Shown one piece after another: positions 11,768 to 23,512 of a stretch of 64,000 bases of DNA; the stretch's first letter is position 1; each line of letters opens with the position of its first letter. Under the pieces are notes generated by a model. That model saw only the letters and a program-made list of their open reading frames with translations, was not told the DNA's origin and did no database searches. The position numbers were made by a program, and so were the translations under genes. This DNA comes from Fennellomyces sp. T-0311 (lineage: Eukaryota > Mucoromycota > Mucoromycetes > Mucorales > Lichtheimiaceae), in contig JALLLT010000074.1 of the NCBI GenBank assembly GCA_025266875.1, forward strand, positions 47,598 through 111,597, given 5' to 3'.

Positions 11768-13739
11768 ATGACACGAAACAAGAACACACCACCACCACGA
11801 CGGGTCACCACGCGTTCCCAATCGCAAAGTAAGGTTAATCTACCTTTTTTAATCACCTTTTTTAAAAGAACAGATTCTAATTGTTGAGCAGCACAAGAAG
11901 AAGAGCAGAGAAGCCAAAGTTCGCGTGCCCAACAAGGCAACCCCTTTCCTGTTTGACATTGTTCGAAGTGCACCATGAGCTAATCCATTGTACAGCCGTG
12001 TCAAATGTGCCGCCAATCGTCAACGCGGGTCAAGCTCGTACATCGGTGGCTGGTCAGTCATTCCCTTTGATCACACCATCACCAATATCTGGAACGAGCC
12101 AAGGCCACCTTGCTTCACCCATGCAGTCACGAGACCAGACACCCTTTATGCTCCAAGCCTCGCGTTTTGCTTCTGTCTCTACACCTGAACAAGGCGTCCA
12201 TGTACTCCCGCAATCACTTGCTCCTCAGCCTGTGCACTCTCCACAGCAGCAGCAATACATTCCAGAAAGGTAAGCAGCTGTTATATGCTACTTGCAAGTG
12301 CTAACTTACGTTACTTTTATCGTCTATTACATACTTGAAGTTCGATAGCAGGTGTAAGCGGTATGCTCCCGGCTTATCCACAGTACCAGTACGCAGGCCA
12401 TGTACAAAGGAGCCCGGCAACGCCTACGCAACAACAGCCATTGGAACAGCAGCAGTTTATCGAACAGCCGTCGTCCCAGCAGCAGTCTATCCAACAACAG
12501 CCATTGCGCCCGATACAAGAAGATCCTCTTCAGCAACAGAACCAAGAAACAGCTTTCGAAAGTCTTGTTTCAGAGCAGGCTCCTCAGCTTCAAGGATTAC
12601 AGCAGCCGTCTCATGAACAACTGGATCAACCACGGTAAAAAGTATGCGGATTTCAGATATTACTTACAATCTTTTTTTTATACTAGTGCTCTCGTTCAAC
12701 CTTTGCCATTGGAGTTCCGGCGAACCCACCCGTACCTGGTCCCTGAGTAAATCGAAAGATTTTATCGCAATGCTTTACTAATGCGGTACTTATGTATTAT
12801 ATCAGGAAACTTCTGACTTTGGCAGGCCTGGAGAACGGGGATGAGCGGTTTTGGAGGGCAGTTAGAAAAGAGGTGTTCCTACACGATGCCCTGCCCGAGT
12901 TCCGTGCGCAAGTGGCCGCTGTCAAAATTTTAAAGGAAATGCACAATGTGAACGACCCCTATAACGAGCACTTTCGTTACACAGCGACGGAAGACGTTGT
13001 CCGAAAGGTGTGTAGTGATGTCGTGTCTGTGTTTTAGCTTACCTTACAATGGTTTTCTATTTATTAGCTCACGACCATTGCTAGCAGCGAAAGAACCAAA
13101 TGTCAAACAGCTGCGTCAAGTTGGCTGACTGGCTATTATTTCCACTTTGGTCAGTACATTCCGCCAATCGATGACAGCATCGATCCGAGAGTGCACATGT
13201 ACGAACAATTGATGGAGAAGAGCCGGTGCGTATTTTGCTTTACTTTGGGGTTATTACATGTAACTTATCTCTGACATTCTAATATGCTAGGTTTGCTCGG
13301 CAGGGTTATCGACTGGACGGGCCATTGTTACAAAACAAGTGTATCGCCGACTGCATGTACACCATCTTTTGTCATCCAAACTCTAGTCGCCCTCGCCTCA
13401 ATAGTATCCCACGGCCTATCCCACGATCACTTATTGCATATACTTATAGCTTGGTAGGAACTTAGGATCCCCTTACGTATAGTGGTTAACTGATTAGCTC
13501 TGTAGATATATTATCGTTTGGGACTGGGATGCAAGCATGAAAAGACCAAGAAGCCAAAAGGAAAGTCGTTTTCGAAGGATTCAAACTGGGCAAAAGCGTA
13601 CCAACACATTCTGGATCCGGAATCTGTGTTTGGAAAAGCGATTGATTGGGAATCAGTGCAACAGTTTCTTGCAGAGACGCTTCCCGACGGCGATGGTCAT
13701 AGTGATACAGATGGCTTCGATCCTCATGAATATTTTTAA
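11768..13739 (+). CDS. Plavaka-1 second gene, unknown function, Gln-rich plus conserved C-terminal domain
   Basis: A divergent partner of the transposase. The likely start is the ATG at 11768 (MTRNKNTPPPRR). About eight exons follow: a Pro/Gln-rich low-complexity part (12000-12635, e.g. TPTQQQPLEQQQF), then FRRTHPYLVPE, FWRAVRKEVFLHDALPEF, SSWLTGYYFHFGQYIPP, RFARQGYRLDGPLLQNKC and GLGCKHEKTKKPKGKSF, ending with an acidic tail and TAA. The blocks RFAR.G....G.L..N.C and F..(K/D)S.W...Y...L..PES recur in the divergent gene of Plavaka-2 (45866-47637). I recognise no known domain. By position it resembles the accessory (TnpA-like) proteins of CACTA elements, an inference only. Confidence 0.75.
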
Positions 13740-14163
13740 TAATCTGTATCGTATTTAGCATAACAAAAGTATATAGCACATATATTGCACACCATTATCA
13801 AGTAAAAAAAGTATAATAGCGGTTAATAAATCATACTACTAAAGGCTGTCAAATACTTCTTTTCAAAGTTATATGGCCTGGATTGCTTTGATGTTTCATG
13901 CCGCCTCTATACCACTATATAGGCTATATAGGTTGCTCAAGCTATTTTCACCTATATAGGCTTTATAGTGTGTAGAACCTATACAGCCTATAGATTCTAT
14001 ATAGAGAAGCTGACCGGCGATATAGGTAATAGTATCACATTTGTCTACAGATATATATTCCACCAATCTATAAAGAGGGGGGGATATCCTATTTGCCTGC
14101 GTCACATATATAGACTAATATAGCCCGTCATAGGCCTATAGCACCTATCCATCAGTTACCGAT
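13740..14163. repeat. Right subterminal region of Plavaka-1
   Basis: No gene. Repeated CTATATAGGC/CCTATATAGG/CCTATACAGCC motifs occupy 13905-14150 in both orientations, up to the terminal CCGATG. They are the counterpart of the left-end motifs. Confidence 0.6.
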
Positions 14164-14468
14164 GAAGCTCAACGTTCTGATGTCAGAAGTGGGAAGCGGC
14201 GGTAAGAATGGAAAGCTCTTATTTGCTGACGGACAGCATAGATAACAAAGAAGCTTGTTAGGGTGTGTTCATGTTGGATACAATATTGCCCCCCACCAGG
14301 TTGGAGCAACCGTCGGAATGAGCAGATGGAGTGATAGAGTGATGAAGTAAAGAATGAGAGTCGAATGAAATAAATGTGTGTGTGTGCACTTGTGATAAAT
14401 CGGGAAGTCTGAAAAACTCAGTTATAAAACCCAGTGGGAGAAAATTGTTGCTTTGAGAAAAGACAACC

Positions 14469-15083
14469 CTAAGTGCGAGTGGGCTTGGATGAGCGAGTAT
14501 TGTAGCGTGCAGGCTTAGCCATGCGTTTGCATTTGTTTTGGCTAGGGTTGCGGCGTTGCCAGTATTTCTCAATGATCGTTCTGTCATTGAAGTGATGTGG
14601 TGGCTCCCACGTGTCATCTTGTTCTGTGTAGCCTTTCCAACGAACCCTGTATTGGTATTTGCCATTTTTACCTCTGTGATCCGCAATGCTGAGCATCTCG
14701 TAAAAGTCATTGCCTGAGGCGATTGTGTCTTGTGAGATCAGCTTGATGTGGGAAGGTGGTATGTCACATGCGAGAAGGGCACCTGTTTCATCTGTAAGGA
14801 CGTAAGGACCACTTGATCCAGCTCATTTGCCATGTATGGTAAAGGGTCCTTCATAACGGGCGTCAGTCTTTGACTTCCGGTTTACATTAAGGATCATGAC
14901 CTTGCTACCGATAGGGAATTCTGAGGGAATCCGATTGTTCTTGGTGAACTTTTTGCTTTGAGCTTCGTGTAAGGCATTGATACGCTCTGTGATTGCAGGA
15001 ATGATGATAGATTCCATTTCCTCTAATCGTTTGTCTGAGTTGCGAGCAGCGTTCATGTCAGCCAGTTGTGTCTTGGAATAATC
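14469..15083 (-). pseudogene. Element B integrase C-terminus and chromodomain
   Basis: The 3' end of B pol. From the right: RLEEMESIIIPAITERINALHE and FPIGSKVMILNV..ARYEGPFTIHG, the integrase C-terminal GPF module, then a TGA (GK-TGA-AGSSGPYVL, probably a former CGA). A chromodomain follows (KYQYRVRWKGYTEQDDTWEP, then IIEKYW), which would target integration to modified chromatin. The reading continues from the RT/integrase ORF at 25074 once element C and one CTGC copy are removed. Confidence 0.88.
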
Positions 15084-15236
15084 CTGCTGTTGCAAGGGTT
15101 TTATTTCTTTTAGGCGTCACTACCTGCCAATAACAATGTTACATTTAAGCGATCGGTTTGGGGATGTAAACTTCTTAATGACGGGAAAGGGAACGTACCA
15201 GTCAAATACTGGGTAACAAGTATACAGTGAGTTATA

Positions 15237-18222
15237 TGGTGCAACCGATCTTAAACCGACAAAATTTCAAATTGTAACAATTTTTTTGATTTGAAATTCC
15301 GCTTCTATATATGGTTAGGCTACTCATGGCGGCCGACCCTGCGGTGTGATATATATTGCTTTTGTAATTTTTTCAAGAGCTTATCATGCTCAGGACCAAC
15401 TATTGTTCCTTCTGCATAGAACTCGATGTATGCCCATGCTTTTGATGCGAAGCGTCGAATCATTGGCAATGGGACTGAGTCAAGGATTGATGGAAGACGT
15501 CGTTCCAGTGACGTAAAAGAGTAATCGCACTGCATGCGGGCTTCTCTCTTTGCTCTTCCCCAGAAACGCTCTATGAAATTCGTTTCACAATGAAATTTGG
15601 GGTAAAGCTCAAACTTATGATGTGATTTCACCACCAGTTCCTGGAGAGCAGATTTTTGAGCTTTGAAGTCAGGCTCATTAGCCAAAACATGGCGGGCACA
15701 GCATTGACTGTCAACTGAGCTTGCGGCGCCACAGCTTGCGCGGAGTCCTCCAGCTGGCCACTTGCCTCTTTCCTTAAGAATCTAAATGATCGCGCAACTT
15801 ATGGCTCAGTACTTACCACTACAGTACAATAATGCTGATGCCTTACCGTGACCATGCCCTTAAAATACCGCTGTTTAAAACGGGTTCCGTCTCGGCGCCG
15901 TGTAAACTGTTTGTCTTCATAATAGAAGTCAAATGGCTTTGCACGGCCAGCGTTAAGAGTATATCCACGTTCTTTGAATGGATATCTCATTCTTTCGACT
16001 TCTTGGTCTTTAACGATCATTCGACTTGGGAGCAAGGCATCAGCAGCATAAGCATTATGATTTGAGCTTTGATCAAAGCAGAAAACACCTACAAAATAAT
16101 TGTAAGCTAGTTAAGTACAGAAGCTAATGTTTACATACCAATGCAGTTGGGGTGGAGAGCTTCAAAAATAGGCAATGCCTTTTTTTCAACTTGCTCCAGC
16201 ATGTGCTCACTTTTCCAATACCCCTCGTTATTCTTCCCTGCCTTAAAGTATTCACGAGCCTGTTCAGGAAGGCCTCGTGCTTTAGCAACTTCTGAATCCA
16301 GGCGCATTGGTCCATGGCACTCGCAAAGAAAGTCGCTGATCATGATGGAACCACCAAGGCCTTTCTTACGGAGTGCAGTCTCCCCGTCCTGTAACCATAG
16401 ATCTGCCTTCGCATCGTTTGAGTAAAATGTCGATTCGTCGTGAGTAACCAGAACATGGCGTAGGTGACTGCCATCCAGGGCAGGCTCCGTTATGATATCC
16501 ATATCGTCGCCAGAATACTTGTTCATCCACTTCCGGTGTTCAAGCATTCTTTTTGCCCACTCCTGTCGATAAGCCACAACATCAGGTCTTTCATGGCCAT
16601 CATAGTAAAGCTGTTAAGCGCCTGTTAGTTTCAATATATATATATCTAAAAATAGCTTAAATTATTCCACTCACATCTTGAGAGTGCTTTTTGTATCTGT
16701 AGCCCCAGGCATGCAAATGTGTCAATATGGTATCCTCGGCTACGGATCCTTGCACCCCAAGTATTTGAGGAATGATATGATCTTCAAGTTCGCGCTTCAA
16801 CAGGGCTGCTGATCGTTTTGAAGGTTCGACAGCTTTGAAGTAGTCAAGACATGCCTTCTTCACATCCTCATCACTCAAAAAGGATTTGCGTTTCGAATGC
16901 TTGCCTTGGCGGTGGAGTGGCAAATGACCTCCAAGGTTCAGGAAAGCTTTTGCCCACCAGCCAATCGCGCGACTACGATATGTAAACGCTTTATCCCAAA
17001 GAGTGGTAGCAACAGTCATGCAAGCACGACCTTTCTTCATGCCGTCCAGTCGATATTGAAGGTACTTAGATACACTCAAAAGGCGCAGAGATTCGTATGC
17101 ATTCAAGGTGCCAGCGTCGGATTGAGAGTTTCGAATGAGCTTGATCTGCTCTTTCAACTCTGGCTGATATTTGCGAATCAGCTCAAGCTCCCGTTCACTT
17201 TTGGACTCTTCATGTATATCATCGACAAGATTATCGTTGACAGGTGTAGTATCGGTCGCGTGGTCGGTATTCACAGATGTCAAAGGTGCAGCACCATCAG
17301 TGCGTTGAAAAAAATCCGTAATCGGGTAACACGATCGAGCAACCTTCTCCATATCTCGACTTTTCTCAGCTTTTCGCCATTTAGACATACGTGAATCACC
17401 TATATAAGTATGAAATCCTGTTTACAATCTTCTCTCTATGACTTTTATGGACATATTTCTCAATCATACCTGTATACAACGCTCGTAGGTGATCATCACT
17501 GCCACTTTTCCATTGAAGAAGATTTTTCCACAAGGTGGCTTTTATCTCCTTTTCTGAAAACCGCAAAGTACCCAGTCTTCGACCTCTTCGACATCTTCTT
17601 CTACGGACGTGGTCTCGAGCTCGTTCAATATTACATCTTCAATATCGAATACGTCGGATGTATATTGCATGCTTTCTTCTCCAGGTACAACCTCAGAAGC
17701 AGGGAGAGCAGGTATAGAAGCAGTAGACTTATATTACGCAACAATATATCTTAACATTAAGCTCACATATATTATTTATAATATTCCAACCTGTGTTGTG
17801 GAAGTATATTTTCCATCAACAGTTCGTTGTCTTTTGTGAGCTGCAGCAGCTTTTCCTTTTCTCTTTGGCATAGTGATATTGAATGGAAATGAAGAAAACA
17901 ACGAACATGGTATAAAAAAGCAGATGTATTATTGGGTCACCCAGAGATCTTGTGTAACGTAGCTGACTTTTTTGTTACACAAGCGACGGAGCTGCGTTTA
18001 AATTGTAACATTTCAACCCTTTCCCCTGCCAAAACTCCCTTCAAGTCGTCAACTTCAAATGCTATCTACTTCTTCACATCGACAGTTATAAAAAATGTAA
18101 GCCAAAACTTTTCTTCTATACATGTTAATGCATCAAAGTTATCGCTTAGTTTCTCTAAATTTTCATTTTTGGCAGACTAGATATACTTTAAAAATTTTGT
18201 CGGTTTAAGATCGGTTGCACCA
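15237..18222. mobile_element. Tc1/mariner-like element 1, 2,986 bp, TA TSD
   Basis: Perfect terminal inverted repeats of at least 31 bp start TGGTGCAACCGATCTTAAAC. TA flanks both ends (15235-15236, 18223-18224). The empty site is seen in the intact LTR at 24620-25069. It carries one intron-containing transposase gene on the minus strand. Bases 17872-18222 and 15237-15319 are noncoding ends. Confidence 0.95.
15320..17871 (-). CDS. DDE transposase of Tc1/mariner-like element 1, multi-exon
   Basis: Cut-and-paste transposase. The likely start is the ATG at 17869-17871 (MPKRKGKAAA). Two or three small acidic exons lie between 17470 and 17740, then well-supported exons at about 17399-16675, 16610-16139, 16088-15847 and 15781-15320. 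These contain MSKWRKAEK; the basic tract LPLHRQGKHSKRKSFL; GYRYKKHSQD; VTHDESTFYSNDAK (first Asp); GGSIMISDF; CFDQSSNH (second Asp); CCARHVL; and LYPKFHCETNFIERFWG (Glu). Stop TAG. The protein matches the uninterrupted ORF at 28412-30592 along its length. The N-terminal exon joins are tentative. Unusually, the gap between second Asp and Glu is about 150 residues. Confidence 0.85.
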
Positions 18223-18778
18223 TAAGCGATACAAATGTAATCAGGAACGGTAGACAACAAGTGCAAAACTATATAATCCAGCATTGTTGTTAATATTCGG
18301 TACTGTCGTAAGCTTTCGTGAGAGCTCTTAAGTCACCACGTACAAAGAGGAAACGGCCACTTTTCTTCAACTATACGGAGTCAAAGGGATTTGTGGGAAG
18401 AAAGAATCTGTCTTTTTATTGTGAGGGTTTGGTAGATTATATGTATGAGCTATAGTTTGTGTTCCACATGATAGTTAGCGGGGAATCTTGTTGCTTTAGG
18501 TTGCGTGTTGAGTTACTTCTCTACAAATAGGGCCTTGAACACCTGTAGTGGTCCCCACAAAGTTGTCCACATCACATCGAGCGTCTACCAGGTAAGGGTT
18601 ATACATTTAGGGTTGAATTCTAAAGCTAGAGGGAAAATAATTATAGATGGGTTACGCCATCTACATCCGTAAGCGACAGCATAAAGAAAGAAGCGGATAA
18701 AAGAAGGATGGGTGGGGGTTAATGTATAGTAAAAGGATGCAATAAGGTCCCGAATATTCAAGAAATATAATGTAATCA

Positions 18779-21700
18779 TCAAACGGTGATGTTTCCTCGT
18801 TCAGGCCGGGGACGAGAGACGTACATCTTAATACGGTTTGCATGATAGAATCCTGGCATGGGGAGTTCTTGATCACGCAGGCGGTATGTATCGTTCCCGC
18901 ACTTCTCGGCTATAGTAAATGGGCCCAGCCACTCGGATACAAACTCGTTGCTGATATTTGAGGTCGCGTCGTTATAGATCATTACCCGGTCCCCAACCAA
19001 ATATCGTCGTATCTTCGTATTCCGATCGTACTTCTCTTTCATCGCCGCCTTATATAGAATCATTCTTGTCTCAGCCTATGGTAATGTCTCTTCGTGATGT
19101 CGCACCAGTTCATGCATCCTTGCGGATAAAATTTCCAGCAGAGTTGCATCGTCGTCGTCTAGCGTACCAGGGTCTTCTTGATCTTGATTGTATTCAGAGT
19201 TGGTTCTTGGTTCTCGGCCATAAGCCAAGAAGAACGGCGAATAGCCATGGTCACCTCTTGCCGTGGTCCGCATAATGTATAAGGCGGCATTGAGCCAGGT
19301 TTCCCAGGTTCCGTGATATTGGGTTGCCAATCTCCTCATAATAGTTCGAATGGTGCAGACAGTTCGTTCGATTTGCCCTTGACGGTGGGGATGGTACTGT
19401 GCCCCTGTCTTCACCTTGAACCCATAAGCTTTCTTCATTTGCACTGCTAACTCGCTGCCACTAAAATGCCATGCATTGTCCGAAACTGTGACCTCTGGTT
19501 GCCCGAATCGACATATCCACTCAAACAAGAACACTAATACTGCTTCTGCACTCTTTGTGGCTGTGGGCTTTGCCTCTACCCATCCAGTGAACGTGTCAAT
19601 CCCCACAAGGACTGCGTTGTGCCCATGTTTTGATATTGGCATGCTGAAAAAGTCAATCATTATGCGGCTAAATGGCCCACCCGCTGCTGGTGCCCATGGA
19701 TGTAATGGTACTGGTGGGTTTCGCGGTCCAAACTGCTGGCACGTTGGGCATGAGAGCACGTATTTTTGAACTGATTCGAAGTACTTCAGCCAATAATAGT
19801 GTCGACGTATCTTGTTAAATGTTCGTGACACACCTTGGTGACCTGCCAAGAGATGGTCATGCTCTTCTTGCAGTATCCTGAGAACTTCTCCCTTCTTGAC
19901 TACCAGCTTGTCTGAGTCCTTTGAATGTCTATGCAACTGCTTGTTGATCAGGCGATACTTTCGGGAGACTCGTCGGATATAGGCTCGGTTTTCTTTGCTC
20001 GATCCTGGCTGAAATGTCAGGCTACCGAGATAACGCACCAAAGCGTTGTATTCGTCCATATCCATTCCTCCCCAAATATCTTGATCGTTCTCAACTTTTC
20101 GTCGCTTGTTCTGGGGGTCGTGGTCCATAGACACGTAGACTTCGTCATGTAATGGCAAGTACCCGTCCACAATTACGTCTGCAATGTTGATTTGGTCCAT
20201 CACTTTCACTGGGAGCCTTGACATCGCATCGGCATGTATGTTTAGCCGCCCTGGTTTATACCGGATTTCGAAATCATACATCGAAAGTGTCACTAACCAC
20301 CTAGCGACTCGAGCCGATATATCCTCTTTCAGGTTGGCGAGAAATGATAGTGCCTTTTGGTCACAGATGGCCACAAAAAATCTTCCCAATAGATACATCT
20401 GGAAATAATGAATAAAATAAACCAGACTCATGAACTCTCGTTCATAAGTAGAATATTTCTGTTCACATGTGGATAATGCACGGCTCCCGAAGTAAATTGG
20501 TTGGTAGATGGCTTCGTCTTCAGGATCAGTTTGCATGAGCACGCCGCCAATGCCATACGAGCTAGCATCCGTGAATAGGAAGAAGCACCTGTCCTCCATG
20601 GGATGAGCCAGTATAGGTTCCTGGCTGATGAGGTTCTTGCATCGTTCGAACGCTGCTGTCTGATCCTTGCCCCATTTGTATGGCATATTCTTCTTGCGCA
20701 AAGCATTGAGCGGTGCTAATTCCGCCGAAAAGTTCGGAATATATCGTCGGTAATATTGCAGACACCCAATAAAACGGTTCAGCTCAGCAAGTCCCTTTGG
20801 CGCTGGCCAGTCTAGGAACTTTTGTACTCGTTTCTTGTCCATGGAGAACCCTTGTTGTCCCACAATATGACCCAGCACTGGTTGCTCCGTATATGCAAAT
20901 CGACACTTTGCCTTTGACAAGGAAAGATTGACCTTCTTTGCCATTGTCAAAACCGAATCAACGTGTGCACAATGCAACTCCAGCGTTTCGCTGAAAATCA
21001 CCAGATCGTCGATATAAATTGCCAGATATCCGTCGGTGATCGCGTCCCGCATACACTCCTCTAGTCCGGATTGCCATACCGCTGGTGAGAACTTAAGTCC
21101 CATACTCAAACGGCACCAGCACCACTCTCCAAATGTCGTAACAAAACCGGTGTAATCGCGTGACTCTTCGGCAATAGGATATTGCCAAAATCCCTTTAGG
21201 CCATCACAGACCGTCCAGTATCGTGCCTTTCCCATTATTGTAAACAACCGATTGATATTTGGGATTGGATATGCTGTGTCTTTACATACAGCATTCACTG
21301 GTTTGTAGTTGAGGCAAAGCCTATAGGGATCCTTTTTTCCTGCTTGGTGCGGAGGTGCGGTACATGTATATTCTCGCAATTGTCCTGCGACATCTGGTTT
21401 TACTTGCGTCGTGTTGGTAGTGTCTCCTGGATAGGAGGCTTGATAGTAGCTTTCTGTGGCTATCTCCAACTCATCCTCTGGATTAGGGGATGCCAGATCT
21501 TGATCGGCTCTGGTAATCGTCCACACAGCAGCAGGTGGGCTTTTGTTGTTTATCTTCAACCTTGGCACCCCCTTCATTGGCTTGACACGACGCGGCGTTC
21601 TTGGTTTTCTCTTGTCGGGGTCTGAGGGTATCAGGACTGTACCTACCCCCCAAGGGCCTGTACACTTTTCAATGAATCCTAGGGCCTCCAGCTCGGCTAG

Positions 21701-23512
21701 GTACCCCTTCAACCATCGATTTGCCTCGATCGGTACTGTATACGGCGGCACTTTGACTGGCTTAGCGTCTGGCTTGACTCGGATTACGTATGGGGGAACA
21801 TTTAATATTCCAACTTCTGCCAAAGAGGTCGCAAAACGGTCTTTGTGTTTGCGCAGTATCTTCAGAATACTTCGCCGCTCATGAACTGCCAACTGCAGAT
21901 TAACATTAAAACCTAGAGTGTCGTCCTCCTCCGACACCATGTGGACTGAGTATGGCTCGCTCTTTGGTGGGTCCTGATATATCTGCACCTTGTTCATGGT
22001 TGGCGGGCCTTGGTCTGGGTACCAGGCTAACTCTTCAAGTAAATGCATAACTTCCTCGATTGAAAGAGTACTAGCATTCTTCATAAGCCCTTCCACCGTT
22101 CGTACCAAACAAACCAGGTCGCGTGCCTTGATCCCAACCCTCTGTTGAGTGCGATTTGTCATCATGAGCATCACCGTGTGATCTTCTCGGACCTGAGATG
22201 GCCAAACTGCTATGCCTATGTGTGCCTTTGGATGGGTCTCCAGTACTGCTTTGTTTAGCGTGTTGGGCGCGTCGTTTTGAAGCTGCAACCGTACAGCGAG
22301 CACTTCATCCGCATCCAGAACCAAATCTGTCTGCAGCACAATTGACCTCTCAGAGCGTTCGTCTTGACTTGTACATACAAGATGAGCCGATATTGTGTCT
22401 GGTTCCTCTTCAACTGAAGGCGAAACGTCTTGTGCGTGAGTTCGTCCCTTTGGGCCGAACCCCCAGTGCGTAGGTATTTCCTTCGCCGCGCCCTGTGAGG
22501 CCTCATCGTCCTGGTTAGGATCCCGAAATGACAAGCATTGACGATACGGGTCAACAATGGCTCGGGTGTGGTAGAGAAAATCATGGCCCAGGATGAGCGG
22601 AGTATTTGGGTTAGCTACCACCATGAACCCATGATGTACCACTAACTCCTCTGAAAGAATGATGTCGGCAAAGAGGTAGCCCACAGGCTTTTCGGTGGTC
22701 CCTTCACCAAAACGTATTAGCCGCGTTGTTGGCTTCAACTTGTCCTCATATCGTAACGCTTGCACTAATGATAAGGGCAGAATGGATACATGCGACCCAC
22801 CATCCACCAATGCCTCTGCTTGTTGGTTTCCGATGATGAAATATACCGCTTGTAGCTCTCTCATGTCCAAGTTTTCCAGCGTCGTGTCGATGAACAATGT
22901 ATCATCTCGAACAGTATTAACAGGCGCATTACTAGGAGTGCCCTTGTGTTTCATTCCCGTATTAGCTGAGGCTCCCATGGCTTTCAACGTTTCGTGTTTG
23001 AGCATGGGCGAGTAGTACAGCAGTTGAGGCAAAGGGACTTCTACGACAGCATTCCATAAGGCCTTAGTCATATCGAATTGCCTGATTTGATTCGCGTCGT
23101 CCAAGATCAACAGGAATTCTTGTGCTGCTTTGGCCAACATGGAGAGTGGGATTTCTCCTCTTGCCCTAGCCTCGTCGTCTACGCGTTTCTTCTCGACTTT
23201 AGCCTGTCTAGCCTTAGCTAGTCTCTCGAGTAGCTTCGCATGTTTCTCATCACGTTGTATTTGCGTGGTGTTTTTCGTTTTGGCTTCTGCATCGACATCC
23301 ATTTCGATGTCTTCTTCGTTTAGTGGGCGCTTGTTGTTTCTTGTTCGATGTGCTATTGGTTCGCCCTCACCAGTAGCAAAGACATCTTGGATTGCGTTGA
23401 CAGGTCTTGTTTTAGTTGAGGCCGCCTCGCCTGCCTTCACTGGCGGCCTGGCCAAAAATCTGTCGATGAGGATGCTTGGGCTTTGGGCTGGGTGCGTTGT
23501 CTGGCTGGACAA
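18779..23512 (-). CDS. Element C pol polyprotein: protease, RT, RNase H, integrase
   Basis: About 1,478 codons open to 19076, then a TAG (TLP-TAG-AETRM), then the same frame continues to 18779. Domains in order: retropepsin (AEALVDGGSHVSILPL); RT (PYRLCLNYKPVNAV, GLKGFWQYPI, IYIDDLVIFSE); RNase H (FFLFTDASSYGIGGVL); integrase zinc finger (HLLAGHQG...CPTCQQFG); core (IMIDFFSMP, VSDNAWHFSG, QGQIERTV); and a GPF-type C-terminal domain after the TAG (FVSEWLGPFTI). Pol overlaps the end of gag by about 76 bp in the -1 frame. The overlap holds a TTTTT run read as GAT TTT TGG in gag and AGA TTT TTG in pol, a possible slippage site. No chromodomain seen. Confidence 0.9.

Larger units (their letters stand above)
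7254..14164. mobile_element. Plavaka-1 DNA transposon, ~6.9 kb, two divergent genes
   Basis: The limits are set by the intact LTR of B. The ends are CATCGGGGAAGGATG on the left and, inverted, CATCGGTAACTGATG on the right: a short imperfect TIR. The dinucleotide AA at 7252-7253 and 14165-14166 would be a 2-bp TSD. Inside are a transposase on the minus strand and a second gene on the plus strand, with start codons about 200 bp apart. Each end carries its own subterminal repeats. Boundaries are good to a few bases. Confidence 0.85.
6951..14282 (-). repeat. Left (3') LTR of element B, interrupted by Plavaka-1
   Basis: Segment 6951-7250 matches 39298-39597, and segment 14164-14282 matches 39598-39719. 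The break lies after GGTAAGCAT. The intact copy reads GGTAAGCATGAAGCTC. Everything between is the Plavaka-1 element. Confidence 0.92.
15088..18525 (-). repeat. Left (3') LTR of element C, split by Tc1/mariner-like element 1
   Basis: Pieces 15088-15236 and 18225-18525 together match the 450-bp right LTR. The break is at GAGTTATA^AGCG, with TA duplicated. The first piece starts TGTTGCAAGGG and the second ends CTTCTCTACA. Confidence 0.95.
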
